From Massilia sp. H6 (GTDB lineage: Bacteria; Pseudomonadota; Gammaproteobacteria; Burkholderiales; Burkholderiaceae_D), in the NCBI RefSeq assembly GCF_024802625.1, contig NZ_CP103371.1, forward strand, positions 2,542,001 to 2,606,000: 64,000 nt of DNA. The letters are read 5' to 3'. A program made the position numbers and the translations under genes. The notes under the pieces are model-generated. The model saw only the letters and a program-made list of their open reading frames with translations, was not told the DNA's origin and did no database searches. Shown in pieces: positions 55,201 to 61,962 of this stretch; the first letter of the stretch is position 1; every line of letters starts with the position of its first letter.

Positions 55201-55338
55201 CTGCTGGCCGGCAGCGCGCACGCCGCGGCGCTGGACCCGATCCGGCGCGCGGTCGAGGACATCGAGTACGCGGCGGCGCGCCCGCCCCTGTCGAGCCTGG
55301 CGCGCCGCCTTGGCGCCGATCTCGAATGCGCCCCATGA
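52222..55338 (+). CDS. 7TMR-DISM hybrid sensor histidine kinase with receiver and Hpt domains
   Basis: The 1038-residue protein has a signal-like first helix, a periplasmic 7TMR-DISMED2-type domain (about 60-215) and seven membrane helices (about 218-415). HisKA follows with His449 in NMSHEIRTPMNA, then an ATPase domain (GNAVKFTERG, DTGIGM, GGTGLGLSIS), a receiver domain with Asp741 (LMDIQMPELDG) and a C-terminal Hpt domain with His898 in AHNLKSSA. The DISMED2 module is thought to bind carbohydrates. The divergent GH43 gene makes arabinan fragments a plausible signal (inference). It is coupled by ATGA to the next regulator gene. Confidence 0.9.
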   Translation: MRKKTFGPHPQRLATASSATTPGSACRWAARAIVAAALFLLYAWALALTAAAAPAQAPLMLGPGQDQVEAWDALSMLADPESKLDAAAALADTARFARPSTAKATLGVQRDVFWLRIPVVVTADAPDTWVLQAGFGLIDRMDVYVATSGNLRHIAVTGKNQPVAGTALGGPSPALVLRLAPGMAHTVLLRVDTEGPKIVPVRFWQPDAFHAASLGEQLLQGMLFGLGFSLFLYSVGQWINLRDALFGKYALMVGGITIYLACWFGIASQYAWQGNLWLNVHAAGIFSLSSSCGAYLFIDHLLTRPGTDRIFSRLMRTGAALCVVVAVAFGAGLMSHRMLIAVVGSMGILPMLLGLPGAYRRARGGDAVGIYLLAGWGVTFVAAMISSQVINGRLPVNFWTSHALQFGVTFDMLVFMRILGLRTQAMQAAMLRAQASTRLKSEFLANMSHEIRTPMNAIIGMSRLALMAESDPRQRNYLGKILGASQHLLGVINDILDLSKIEAGKLALESVAFELDELLGQLASMTGLSTGAKGIELVFRVGPEVPQQLVGDPLRLGQVLLNLAGNAVKFTERGEIVVSVDLCRADRHGVTLRFAVSDTGIGMNADQLARLFQSFSQADGSTTRKYGGTGLGLSISKQLVELMQGSITVTSTPGAGSSFSFELPLGLATDAPSAPAPARPSGAALAGLDGARILLAEDNANNREVALDFLAAARIRVDIAHNGREAVRLAAAGDYDLVLMDIQMPELDGLDATREIRAVAGLSALPIVAMTAHASPQDRARSLAAGMNDHINKPIDPDLLFCTLLKWIDPARLAGRSLPPATAAHSPLACPPPAMPHSAALPAIAGVDWQAALAGVDGQRQRLEKRAASFVREYGEAPRALREALAARDYARLQVLAHNLKSSAAYVGAYELSAQASRVELDLRAGQFEQLGARAPLLAACAETVLAGLAQLAALPLAPAIGAGGLHGVIERLDGFLAGDDARAEDALAELQALLAGSAHAAALDPIRRAVEDIEYAAARPPLSSLARRLGADLECAP

Positions 55339-56249
55339 CCGAGAGCGCACTGCAGAAAGTGCTGGTGGTCGACGACGACGCCATCAACCGCGAGGTGCTG
55401 GGCGAACTGCTCAAGCCCGACTACACGGTGCTGCTGGCCAGGAACGGCGCCCAGGCGCTGGAACGCGCGGCGCGCCATGCGCCCGACCTGATCCTGCTCG
55501 ACGTGATGATGCCGGACATGGACGGCTTTGAGGTGCTGCGCCGCTTGCGGGCCGAAGCGCAAACCGCGCATATCGCGGTGATTTTCATCTCGGGCCTGGA
55601 CCGCCCCGAAGACGAGGCCAATGGCCTGAAGATGGGCGCCGCAGACTACATCACCAAGCCCTTCAACCCGAGCGTGGTGATGGCGCGCGTGGCGGTCCAC
55701 TTGCAAGTGGTGCGCCAGCGCAGGATGCTCGAGCGGCTGGCGAACATCGATGGCCTGACCGAGCTGGCCAATCGCCGCCGCTTCGACGACATCTACGAAT
55801 GCGAATGGCAGCGGGCGCGCCGCAGCGCGCAGCCGCTGTCGCTGGCGCTGCTCGACATCGACTCGTTCAAGCAGTTCAACGACCACTACGGCCACGCGGC
55901 GGGAGACCGCGTATTGCGCGCGGTGGCGCGCCTGGCCGCGGCCGGCATGCGTGGCGCGGCCGACCTGGCGGCGCGCTATGGCGGCGAGGAACTGGTGCTC
56001 TTGATGCCCGACACCAACGCCACGGCAGCGCAAGCGGCGGTGGCGGGCATCTGCCAAGGCATCGCGCAGTTGCGGATTCCCCATGCGGCCTCAACGGTCG
56101 CGCCAGAGCTCACCGTCAGCGTCGGCGGCGCTACCTTGCTGGCCGGCAGTATCGAGCAGTCCGCCGGCTTGTTCGAAGCGGCAGACACCCATCTTTACCG
56201 GGCCAAGCAGTCGGGACGCAACCGGATCGTCTGGCGCCACGACGCCTGA
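55335..56249 (+). CDS. Response regulator with diguanylate cyclase domain (REC-GGDEF)
   Basis: The 304-residue protein has a receiver domain (VVDDD at 11-15, Asp56 in LLDVMMPDMDG, Lys of TKPFNPS) and a GGDEF domain whose active site is GGEEL (about residue 217), an active variant. PleD/WspR-like function is expected: phosphorylation by the upstream hybrid kinase would raise c-di-GMP. The ATG at 55335 overlaps the kinase stop; an ATG three codons before is possible. Confidence 0.9.
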   Translation: MTESALQKVLVVDDDAINREVLGELLKPDYTVLLARNGAQALERAARHAPDLILLDVMMPDMDGFEVLRRLRAEAQTAHIAVIFISGLDRPEDEANGLKMGAADYITKPFNPSVVMARVAVHLQVVRQRRMLERLANIDGLTELANRRRFDDIYECEWQRARRSAQPLSLALLDIDSFKQFNDHYGHAAGDRVLRAVARLAAAGMRGAADLAARYGGEELVLLMPDTNATAAQAAVAGICQGIAQLRIPHAASTVAPELTVSVGGATLLAGSIEQSAGLFEAADTHLYRAKQSGRNRIVWRHDA

Positions 56250-56253
56250 AGTT

Positions 56254-57129
56254 TCAGCCGCGGCAGACCAGCCCGTAGCGGGTCGCCTCGCAGCGCCGCT
56301 TCATGCAGGCGGCCGCGTGATAGCCGGCGGCGCGGCACAAGCGCAGGGTATCTGCCAGCGGCGCGTCCAGCTGCGCGCCCTGGCGCTGCCCGGTTTGCGG
56401 CACTGTTTTCTGCGGCGCGGGTTTTTGTGGCGCGGGTTTTTGTGGCGCGGGTTTTTGTGACGCCGCTTCGGCGCGCGCGGATTTCTGCGACGGCTCCGAC
56501 TTGCTCTTCGGTGTCGGCGTCGGCTTAGGCTTAGGCTTCGGCTTCGGCTTCGGCTTTGGCTCCGGCTTCGGTGTCGGCGTCGGCCCGGACGCTGCCACAG
56601 TCAGCATTTCCTGCGCGGGCGGCGCCAGCATCTTCAGTGGCGGCGGCGTCCATTCGGGTTCGCGCGCGGCCGCTGGGGCGGGGACCGTAGCTGCAGTCGC
56701 AGCCGTGGTCTGAGCCAGCCTACTGTCGGCCAGTACCGCCAGGGAGACCCCGTCCTGACGTTCGCGCATCATCCAGGTTGCGGCGCTGGCGATCGCCACG
56801 ACGACCAGCACGCCAGCGCTCCAGCCCAGCGCCTTGCGGCGCCAATGCGCGATCGGTGGCGGCGGCGCCGACGGCGGGGACGCCGGGGCGGTCGGCGCCG
56901 GGGCGTCGCGGCGGCGCCACACCCGGGACCCTGGATGAGGGTGCGGCTGCGCAGCAGGATCGGGCTGCAGAGCGGGCGCGGCCTGTACCTGGGGCGCGCG
57001 ACGGCGCCAGACGTCGGCACGCGGCCGGGCCTGGGCCGCCGATGCCGCGGGCGTAGCAGCTGGCGCAGCCTGCGCTGCCGGCGCGTCAGAGCGGCTACTG
57101 CCGATGTCTTCCAATAATCGGTTTTTCAT
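56254..57129 (-). CDS. Single-pass membrane protein with Lys-Pro repeats
   Basis: The 291-residue protein has a disordered Ala/Pro N-terminus with three WRRR/WRRK motifs (about 41, 70 and 95) and a membrane helix (about 102-120). A periplasmic Pro/Lys linker of (KP)n follows, then three PQKPA units, and a small C-terminal domain with four cysteines (LCRAAGYHAAACMKRRCEATRYGLVC). The linker could span the cell wall. The function is unknown. It is convergent with the REC-GGDEF gene, the two stops lying four bases apart. Confidence 0.65.
   Translation of the reverse strand: MKNRLLEDIGSSRSDAPAAQAAPAATPAASAAQARPRADVWRRRAPQVQAAPALQPDPAAQPHPHPGSRVWRRRDAPAPTAPASPPSAPPPPIAHWRRKALGWSAGVLVVVAIASAATWMMRERQDGVSLAVLADSRLAQTTAATAATVPAPAAAREPEWTPPPLKMLAPPAQEMLTVAASGPTPTPKPEPKPKPKPKPKPKPTPTPKSKSEPSQKSARAEAASQKPAPQKPAPQKPAPQKTVPQTGQRQGAQLDAPLADTLRLCRAAGYHAAACMKRRCEATRYGLVCRG
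56414..56458. repeat. 15-bp tandem repeat, three perfect copies
   Basis: Three identical units of ggcgcgggtttttgt encode the PQKPA repeats of the membrane protein on the minus strand. A second, 6-base repeat (ggcttc and variants) at about 56521-56575 encodes the Lys-Pro stretch. Confidence 0.9.
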
Positions 57130-57147
57130 GGCGTCGCGCTGCCGAGC

Positions 57148-57750
57148 TCAGGCTTTCTCGGGCCGGTAGGTCACGACGCGGTACAGATACCAGCCCAGCA
57201 AGGCGCCGAGGATAATCTTCGACACCGGGTCGATATACACGCCGATCCTTTCGTAGTTACTCTCGAGCAGGAAGCCTCCGGCTGTCAGGAAGGCCGTCCA
57301 CACCAGCGAGCCGATGGTCGAGTACAGCAAGAACTGGCTTATCGGCATGCGGGCCAGGCCGGCTGGCACCGAGATCAGGGTACGGATCGCAGGAATCAGG
57401 CGCCCGAACAATACGGCCAAGCGGCCGTGGCGATTGAACACGCCGATCGCACCGTCGACATCGTCGGACGTCACGGTCAACCAGCGCGCGTGGCGACCGG
57501 CAAAGCTTTTGAGCCGCTCCTTGCCAAAGATCCTGGCACCGTAATACCACGGCAAGGCCCCTGCGATCGAGCCCGCCGTCCCGGCAAGCAATACACCAGC
57601 CAGGCTCAGGTCGCCGCGCGCGACGACAAAACCGGCAAACGGCATGATCAGCTCGGACGGGATCGGCGGAAAAATATTTTCCAGTGCCATCAGGACGAAT
57701 ACGCCCAGGTAACCACTGGTTTCGAGAAATTCGGTAATGAACTTGAACAT
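57148..57750 (-). CDS. DedA family membrane protein
   Basis: The 200-residue protein has the DedA/VTT pattern: NIFPPIPSELIMPFAGF near residue 30, YYGARIFGKERLK, and FGRLIPAIRTLISVPAGLARMP with the conserved basic residues. Helix breaks follow that suggest re-entrant loops. DedA proteins flip or transport lipids such as undecaprenyl phosphate or phosphatidylethanolamine, depending on subgroup. The ATG at 57750 is chosen since GGAG lies at good spacing; an earlier ATG at 57765 has none. Confidence 0.88.
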   Translation of the reverse strand: MFKFITEFLETSGYLGVFVLMALENIFPPIPSELIMPFAGFVVARGDLSLAGVLLAGTAGSIAGALPWYYGARIFGKERLKSFAGRHARWLTVTSDDVDGAIGVFNRHGRLAVLFGRLIPAIRTLISVPAGLARMPISQFLLYSTIGSLVWTAFLTAGGFLLESNYERIGVYIDPVSKIILGALLGWYLYRVVTYRPEKA

Positions 57751-57824
57751 TGCGACGGGCTCCATTGTCTGCTTGCAGCCCGAACTTTATCATCTGGACA
57801 GAAACACTTGCGTGCGCCGCACGG

Positions 57825-58085
57825 CTAAGTACAGCTCAAGCCGGGTTCTGTCGAAATCAGAACTGCGCCACAACTGGTCTTGTGACCCTCGTAAGCCACC
57901 GCCACTCCGCCTATCGTATGGCGTGCTTGGCCTTCCACGATCGTGCCCGGCCCGTGGAGCGGACAGCTGGTCTTGTCACCGACGCAGGCGACAGCGATGC
58001 CGCCCACCGTGAAGTGGCTTGCGGCAACACGCTCGACCTTGCCGCCATGGCTGGTAGGGTCGTTCAGGCGAATGATTTTTGGCAT
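57825..58085 (-). CDS. PAAR-domain protein, type VI secretion spike tip
   Basis: The 86-residue protein is a stand-alone PAAR domain: MPKIIRLNDPTSHGG opening, HFTVGGIAVACVGDKTSCPLHG, GGVAVAYEGHKTSCG, and a C-terminal cysteine. PAAR proteins cap VgrG spikes and bind one metal ion through His and Cys residues like those seen here. AGGAGTGTTT precedes the ATG at 58085. It is transcribed after the Tla3-type gene. Codons after residue 70 (57825-57875) are missing in the second copy at 59966-60160. Confidence 0.9.
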   Translation of the reverse strand: MPKIIRLNDPTSHGGKVERVAASHFTVGGIAVACVGDKTSCPLHGPGTIVEGQARHTIGGVAVAYEGHKTSCGAVLISTEPGLSCT

Positions 58086-58134
58086 AAACACTCCTGGTGA
58101 TAACGCACGTCGACTAGACCTACCTGCTGGGCCT

Positions 58135-59913
58135 TCAATCGCTGCCAGAGTCGGCCACCGGCAAGGCGCGGTGCCCGAACACGTCGCCACCTTCCGGATG
58201 GGTCTGGGCCTTGCGCCGTTCTTCCGTAGGTGGACTGATCAGGACAATGCTGGCTTCGTCAGGGTTGCGCAGGTTGATCGCCGCACTGACGCCGCCGTCG
58301 CGGTAGCTGCCCATGACGCCAATGCCCATCTGCACCAGCATGGTCGCCGCGCCGGTATTGCCCATGCGCTTGTGGGAATCGATGAACTGGCTGGACTGGC
58401 CCGTGTCGATCTGGGGACCGCCACCCTTGGTTTGCGCGTCCAGCGTGCGGTGCAGCGCGATCAGGTGCTCGGTATTCCCGCCGGTGGCGGCGATGACGCG
58501 CGCAGGCGCTTGTCCGCGGCGCTCTTCGGGCAAGGTCTGCAACGCGGCTGCCCACCCTGCCTGCAAGAGCTGTTGCCGATCCTCGCGCCGGGTGACGGGC
58601 TTGCCCTGCGCGTCGGTGAAGCGCACGAAAGTCGGACGGTGGATATAGCCCAGCGTCGGCAGGCGGTCGAAGGTCTCGAGCTGGTCGCGGTTCCAGGGGA
58701 TCGGAAACCAGGGCGTGGGCTTCCACTCTTTTGGCGGAAAGCGGGTGAAGGGATTGACCGTGCCCAGCAAGCCGGTGACGCCGGTGCCGCGGATGTCGGG
58801 CCGCCGGGCGAACGCGGCAGCGGCTTCGAGCCATTCGCTGACCAGAGGTTCCCGCTGGCCCACCTCGTTAAGCTCCTGGCGGGTCATGTCGGCGCCGACT
58901 TGCGTGGGGCTCTGCAGAGCGTGCGGGCGGCTGTCGTTCGGCACCGCGGACATCAGGTTACAGTACATCCAGCGAAATTCTTTTTGCACGAACTCGTTGT
59001 CCGGATCGTCCCAGACGAAGGGCCGCACCGGGTCGACCCGCTCGCGCCGGGCGAGCACGAACAGCGCGGACGAATCGGGCCTCTCCGTTACATAGTGGCC
59101 ATCGCGGAGCAGTGGTGGCGCACCGCGCGGACTGCGAACCCGTCGGGATTCCAGGCTGTCTTCCGTGTTCAGCACAATGTAAGGCACATCAGGATGGGCG
59201 TCGAAGAAAGCAAACACATCCTCGAGGATGCGGTCGGGTTGCTCGTCGAAGCGGCGTGGGCCGGCAACAAACAAGTGCCAGGCCATGCCGGACGACACTG
59301 CCCCCGACGCAAGGCCGATCGTGGGCGAATACGCCGAGTCCTGCCATGCCGGGTTCAGGCTCGGTGCTTCCGCATTGAATATCGGGACGCCGAAATACAT
59401 GGGAGTAAACTTCGCGCCATTGATCAACGAACTCTCGTTTCGGCCACCTGCGATGCCGGCTTTCTCCTCAGCACTCCAGGCATATTTTTGCGGATCCTGT
59501 TCGCGTATCGTCGTGTGCGGGTTGCCGGCCTGGAGCGCTTCCAACAATCTCCCTTGCCGGTATTTGTCCACCGTGACGCCCAGACCAATTACTTCGAGTA
59601 CGTATTCGCGTTTTTGCTGTTCGCTCAGGCTTTTCACCTGTGCCGCCTTCGACTCGACTTGTACTGCCTTTTGCGCCGTCTTCGATGCGTAGACCGACAG
59701 TGCTCCGAACAAGGCCGAGACCACGATAACCGGCCCTGCGACCCACCATACAATCCGGTTGCCCATGGTCTGCTCCTGTAGGATAAAGCTTTCCGGCTCG
59801 ATGACGGTCATCACGAATACTGTCCACACTGGAATGAGCACGATGAGCGCGACGATTGCGCCGACAAGATATTTCCACGATGCTGCTTGTCTGCTCCCGG
59901 CCACATCGCTCAT
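58135..59913 (-). CDS. Tla3-type adaptor for a T6SS lipase effector (DUF2875), copy 1
   Basis: The 592-residue protein has an N-terminal membrane anchor (about 13-35), a second hydrophobic stretch near 53-70, then a large soluble domain. It fits the DUF2875 family, of which Pseudomonas aeruginosa Tla3 is the characterised member: an adaptor that brings the Tle3 lipase to VgrG for secretion. GGAGGGGAG precedes the ATG at 59913. It is about 90 percent identical overall to copy 2, and nearly identical over the last 320 residues. The upstream tle3 remnant ends in an ATGA overlap with this start, just as true tle3 does with copy 2. Confidence 0.8.
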   Translation of the reverse strand: MSDVAGSRQAASWKYLVGAIVALIVLIPVWTVFVMTVIEPESFILQEQTMGNRIVWWVAGPVIVVSALFGALSVYASKTAQKAVQVESKAAQVKSLSEQQKREYVLEVIGLGVTVDKYRQGRLLEALQAGNPHTTIREQDPQKYAWSAEEKAGIAGGRNESSLINGAKFTPMYFGVPIFNAEAPSLNPAWQDSAYSPTIGLASGAVSSGMAWHLFVAGPRRFDEQPDRILEDVFAFFDAHPDVPYIVLNTEDSLESRRVRSPRGAPPLLRDGHYVTERPDSSALFVLARRERVDPVRPFVWDDPDNEFVQKEFRWMYCNLMSAVPNDSRPHALQSPTQVGADMTRQELNEVGQREPLVSEWLEAAAAFARRPDIRGTGVTGLLGTVNPFTRFPPKEWKPTPWFPIPWNRDQLETFDRLPTLGYIHRPTFVRFTDAQGKPVTRREDRQQLLQAGWAAALQTLPEERRGQAPARVIAATGGNTEHLIALHRTLDAQTKGGGPQIDTGQSSQFIDSHKRMGNTGAATMLVQMGIGVMGSYRDGGVSAAINLRNPDEASIVLISPPTEERRKAQTHPEGGDVFGHRALPVADSGSD

Positions 59914-59975
59914 CTCCCCTCCTGGTTCACGCTACCGACGGCGTCGGTAGCCGGCGACGACACGGTCACCCGGTC
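59910..59975 (-). pseudogene. Remnant of the tle3 3' end at the duplication junction
   Basis: Read on the minus strand the 21 codons DRVTVSSPATDAVGS...QEGR, followed by TGA, align with the last 21 codons of the Tle3-type gene (DRMTASPPTAADAG...KKEGR). The TGA overlaps the tla3 ATG in the same ATGA arrangement. It has no start and is only a scar of the duplication. Confidence 0.75.
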
Positions 59976-60160
59976 TCGTGACCCTCGTAAGCCACCGCCA
60001 CCCCGCCTATCGTATGGCGTGCTTGCCCTGCCACGATCGTGCCCGGCCCGTGGAGCGGACAGCTGGTCTTGTCATCCACGCGGGCGACAGCTATGCCGCC
60101 CACCGTGAAGTGACTGAGGGCGACCCGCTCGACCTTGCCGCCATCACTGGTAAAACGCAT
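59966..60160 (-). pseudogene. Truncated PAAR gene, copy 2
   Basis: From an ATG at 60160 (MRFTSDGGKVERVAL) the frame encodes 64 residues. It includes HFTVGGIAVARVDDKTSCPLHG and GGVAVAYEGHETG, then stops. Compared with the intact PAAR it lacks the first 13 residues with their ribosome binding site (44-base deletion) and the C-terminal 16 or so residues (duplication breakpoint). Key positions changed: the first Cys before GDK is Arg, and the final TSC is lost. A TTG at 60190 could extend the frame. It is unlikely to fold as a spike tip. Confidence 0.75.
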
Positions 60161-60186
60161 GTCGGCTCGACTTGCCTGCTGCGCCT

Positions 60187-61962
60187 TCAATCGCTGCCAG
60201 CGTCAGCCACCGGCAAGGCGCGGTGCCCGAACACGTCGCCACCGTCCGGATGGATCTGGGCCTTGCGCTGTTCTTCCGTAGGTGGACTGATCAGGACAAT
60301 GCTGGCTTCGTCAGGGTTGCGCAGGTTGATCGCCGCGCTGACGCCGCCGTCGCGATAGCTGCCCATGACGCCAATGCCCATCTGCACCAGCATGGTCGCC
60401 GCGCCGGTATTGCCCATGCGCTTGTGGGAATCGATGAACTGGCTGGACTGGCCCGTGTCGATCTGGGGACCGCCACCCTTGGTTTGCGCGTCCAGCGTGC
60501 GATGCAGCGCGATCAGGTGCTCGGTATTCCCGCCGGTGGCGGCGATGACGCGCGCAGGCGCTTGTCCGCGGCGCTCTTCGGGCAAGGTCTGCAACGCGGC
60601 TGCCCAGGCTGCCTGCAGCAGCTGTTGCCGATCCTCGCGCCGGGTGACGGGCTTGCCCTGCGCGTCGGTGAAACGCACGAAGGTCGGACGGTGGATATAG
60701 CCCAGCGTCGGCAGGCGGTCGAAGGTCTCGAGCTGGTCGCGGTTCCAGGGGATCGGAAACCAGGGCGTGGGCTTCCACTCTTTTGGCGGAAAGCGGGCGA
60801 AGGGATTGACCGTGCCCAGCAAGCCGGTGACGCCGGTGCCGCGGATGTCGGGCCGCCGGGCGAACGCGGCGGCGGCTTCGAGCCATTCGCTGACCAGGGG
60901 CTGGCGTTGTCCCACCTCATTCAGATCCTGGCGGGTCATGTCGGCGCCGACTTGCGTGGGGCTCTGCAGAGCGTGCGGGCGGCTGTCGTTCGGCACCGCG
61001 GACATCAGGTTGCCGTACATCCAGCGAAATTCTTTTTGCACGAACTCGTTGTCCGGATCGTCCCAGACGAAGGGCCGCACCGGGTCGACCCGCTCGCGCC
61101 GGGCGAGCACAAATAGCGCGGACGAATCGGGCATTTCGGTCACATAGTGGCCGTCCCTGAGCAGATTTGGCGTACCGCTCGGGCGGCGATCTTCACGCGA
61201 CCCGAGGCTGTCTTCGGTGTTCAGCACAATGTAAGGCACATCTGGATGGGCATCGAAGAAGGCAAACACGTCTTCCAGGATACGGTCGGGATGCTCGGCG
61301 AAGCGGCGCGGGCCGGCCACAAACAAATGCCAGGCCATGCCGGAGGAGACCGCCCCCCCGGCCAGTCCGATCACGGGCGAATATGGCTGGTCTTGCCATA
61401 TTGGATTGACTATCGACGTCTCTGCATTGAACACCGGCACACCGTAATACATTGGCGTGAACTTCGCGCCATTGATCAGCGAACTCTCGTTCCGACCGCC
61501 GCCTACGCCGCCCTTGTCGAACGCAGTCCACGCATATTTCGCCGGATCCTGCTCGCGTATCGTGGTGTGAGGATTGCCGGCCTGCAGGGCGTCCAGCAAT
61601 TTGCCCTGCCGGTATTTGTCCACCGTAACGCCGAGACCGATTACTTCGAGTACATATTCGCGTTTCTGCTGTTCGGTTAGGCTCTGTACCTGCGCCGCCT
61701 TCGACTCACCCTGCCCGGCATTCTGCACGGTCTTCGATGCGTTCACCGACAGGACACCTAACAAGGCCGAGACTACGATAGCTGGCGGCGCCACCCACCA
61801 CAAAATCCGATTGCCCAATGTCTGCTCCCGTAAGGTTAAGCTTTCCGGCTCGATGACGGTCATCACGAATACTGTCCAGACTGGAATGAGTATGATGAGC
61901 GCGAAAACCGCGCCGAGGAGATACTTCCATGATCCGACCCTCCCGCTGGAGGCGATGCTCAT
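60187..61962 (-). CDS. Tla3-type adaptor for a T6SS lipase effector (DUF2875), copy 2
   Basis: The 591-residue paralogue of the 58135 gene has the same anchor (LLGAVFALIILIPVWTVFVMTV) and domain. It overlaps the Tle3-type effector gene by ATGA, so this is the copy directly coupled to the effector. Over the last 320 residues only about ten differ from copy 1; differences are much denser in the first 270, especially around residues 35-90 and 145-190 and just before LLRDGHYVTE. It may be the original adaptor, but orientation alone does not prove which copy is older. Confidence 0.82.
   Translation of the reverse strand: MSIASSGRVGSWKYLLGAVFALIILIPVWTVFVMTVIEPESLTLREQTLGNRILWWVAPPAIVVSALLGVLSVNASKTVQNAGQGESKAAQVQSLTEQQKREYVLEVIGLGVTVDKYRQGKLLDALQAGNPHTTIREQDPAKYAWTAFDKGGVGGGRNESSLINGAKFTPMYYGVPVFNAETSIVNPIWQDQPYSPVIGLAGGAVSSGMAWHLFVAGPRRFAEHPDRILEDVFAFFDAHPDVPYIVLNTEDSLGSREDRRPSGTPNLLRDGHYVTEMPDSSALFVLARRERVDPVRPFVWDDPDNEFVQKEFRWMYGNLMSAVPNDSRPHALQSPTQVGADMTRQDLNEVGQRQPLVSEWLEAAAAFARRPDIRGTGVTGLLGTVNPFARFPPKEWKPTPWFPIPWNRDQLETFDRLPTLGYIHRPTFVRFTDAQGKPVTRREDRQQLLQAAWAAALQTLPEERRGQAPARVIAATGGNTEHLIALHRTLDAQTKGGGPQIDTGQSSQFIDSHKRMGNTGAATMLVQMGIGVMGSYRDGGVSAAINLRNPDEASIVLISPPTEEQRKAQIHPDGGDVFGHRALPVADAGSD

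Larger units (their letters stand above)
57876..61962. repeat. Tandem duplication of a tla3-PAAR segment, two units of about 2 kb
   Basis: Copy 1 runs from about 57876 to 59975 and copy 2 from 59972 to about 62022. The offset is 2052 bases between the two tla3 stop codons, but 2096 bases within the PAAR parts, so copy 2 lacks 44 bases between tla3 and PAAR. The left end of the unit lies inside PAAR and the right end inside the tle3 3' end. Confidence 0.85.

Noticed and set aside
53089..55350. Minus-strand open frame of 753 codons antisense to the hybrid kinase
   Set aside because: Shadow of the kinase gene, with Gln/Ala/Arg/His-rich composition. The kinase on the other strand has His, Asp and Hpt sites in order.
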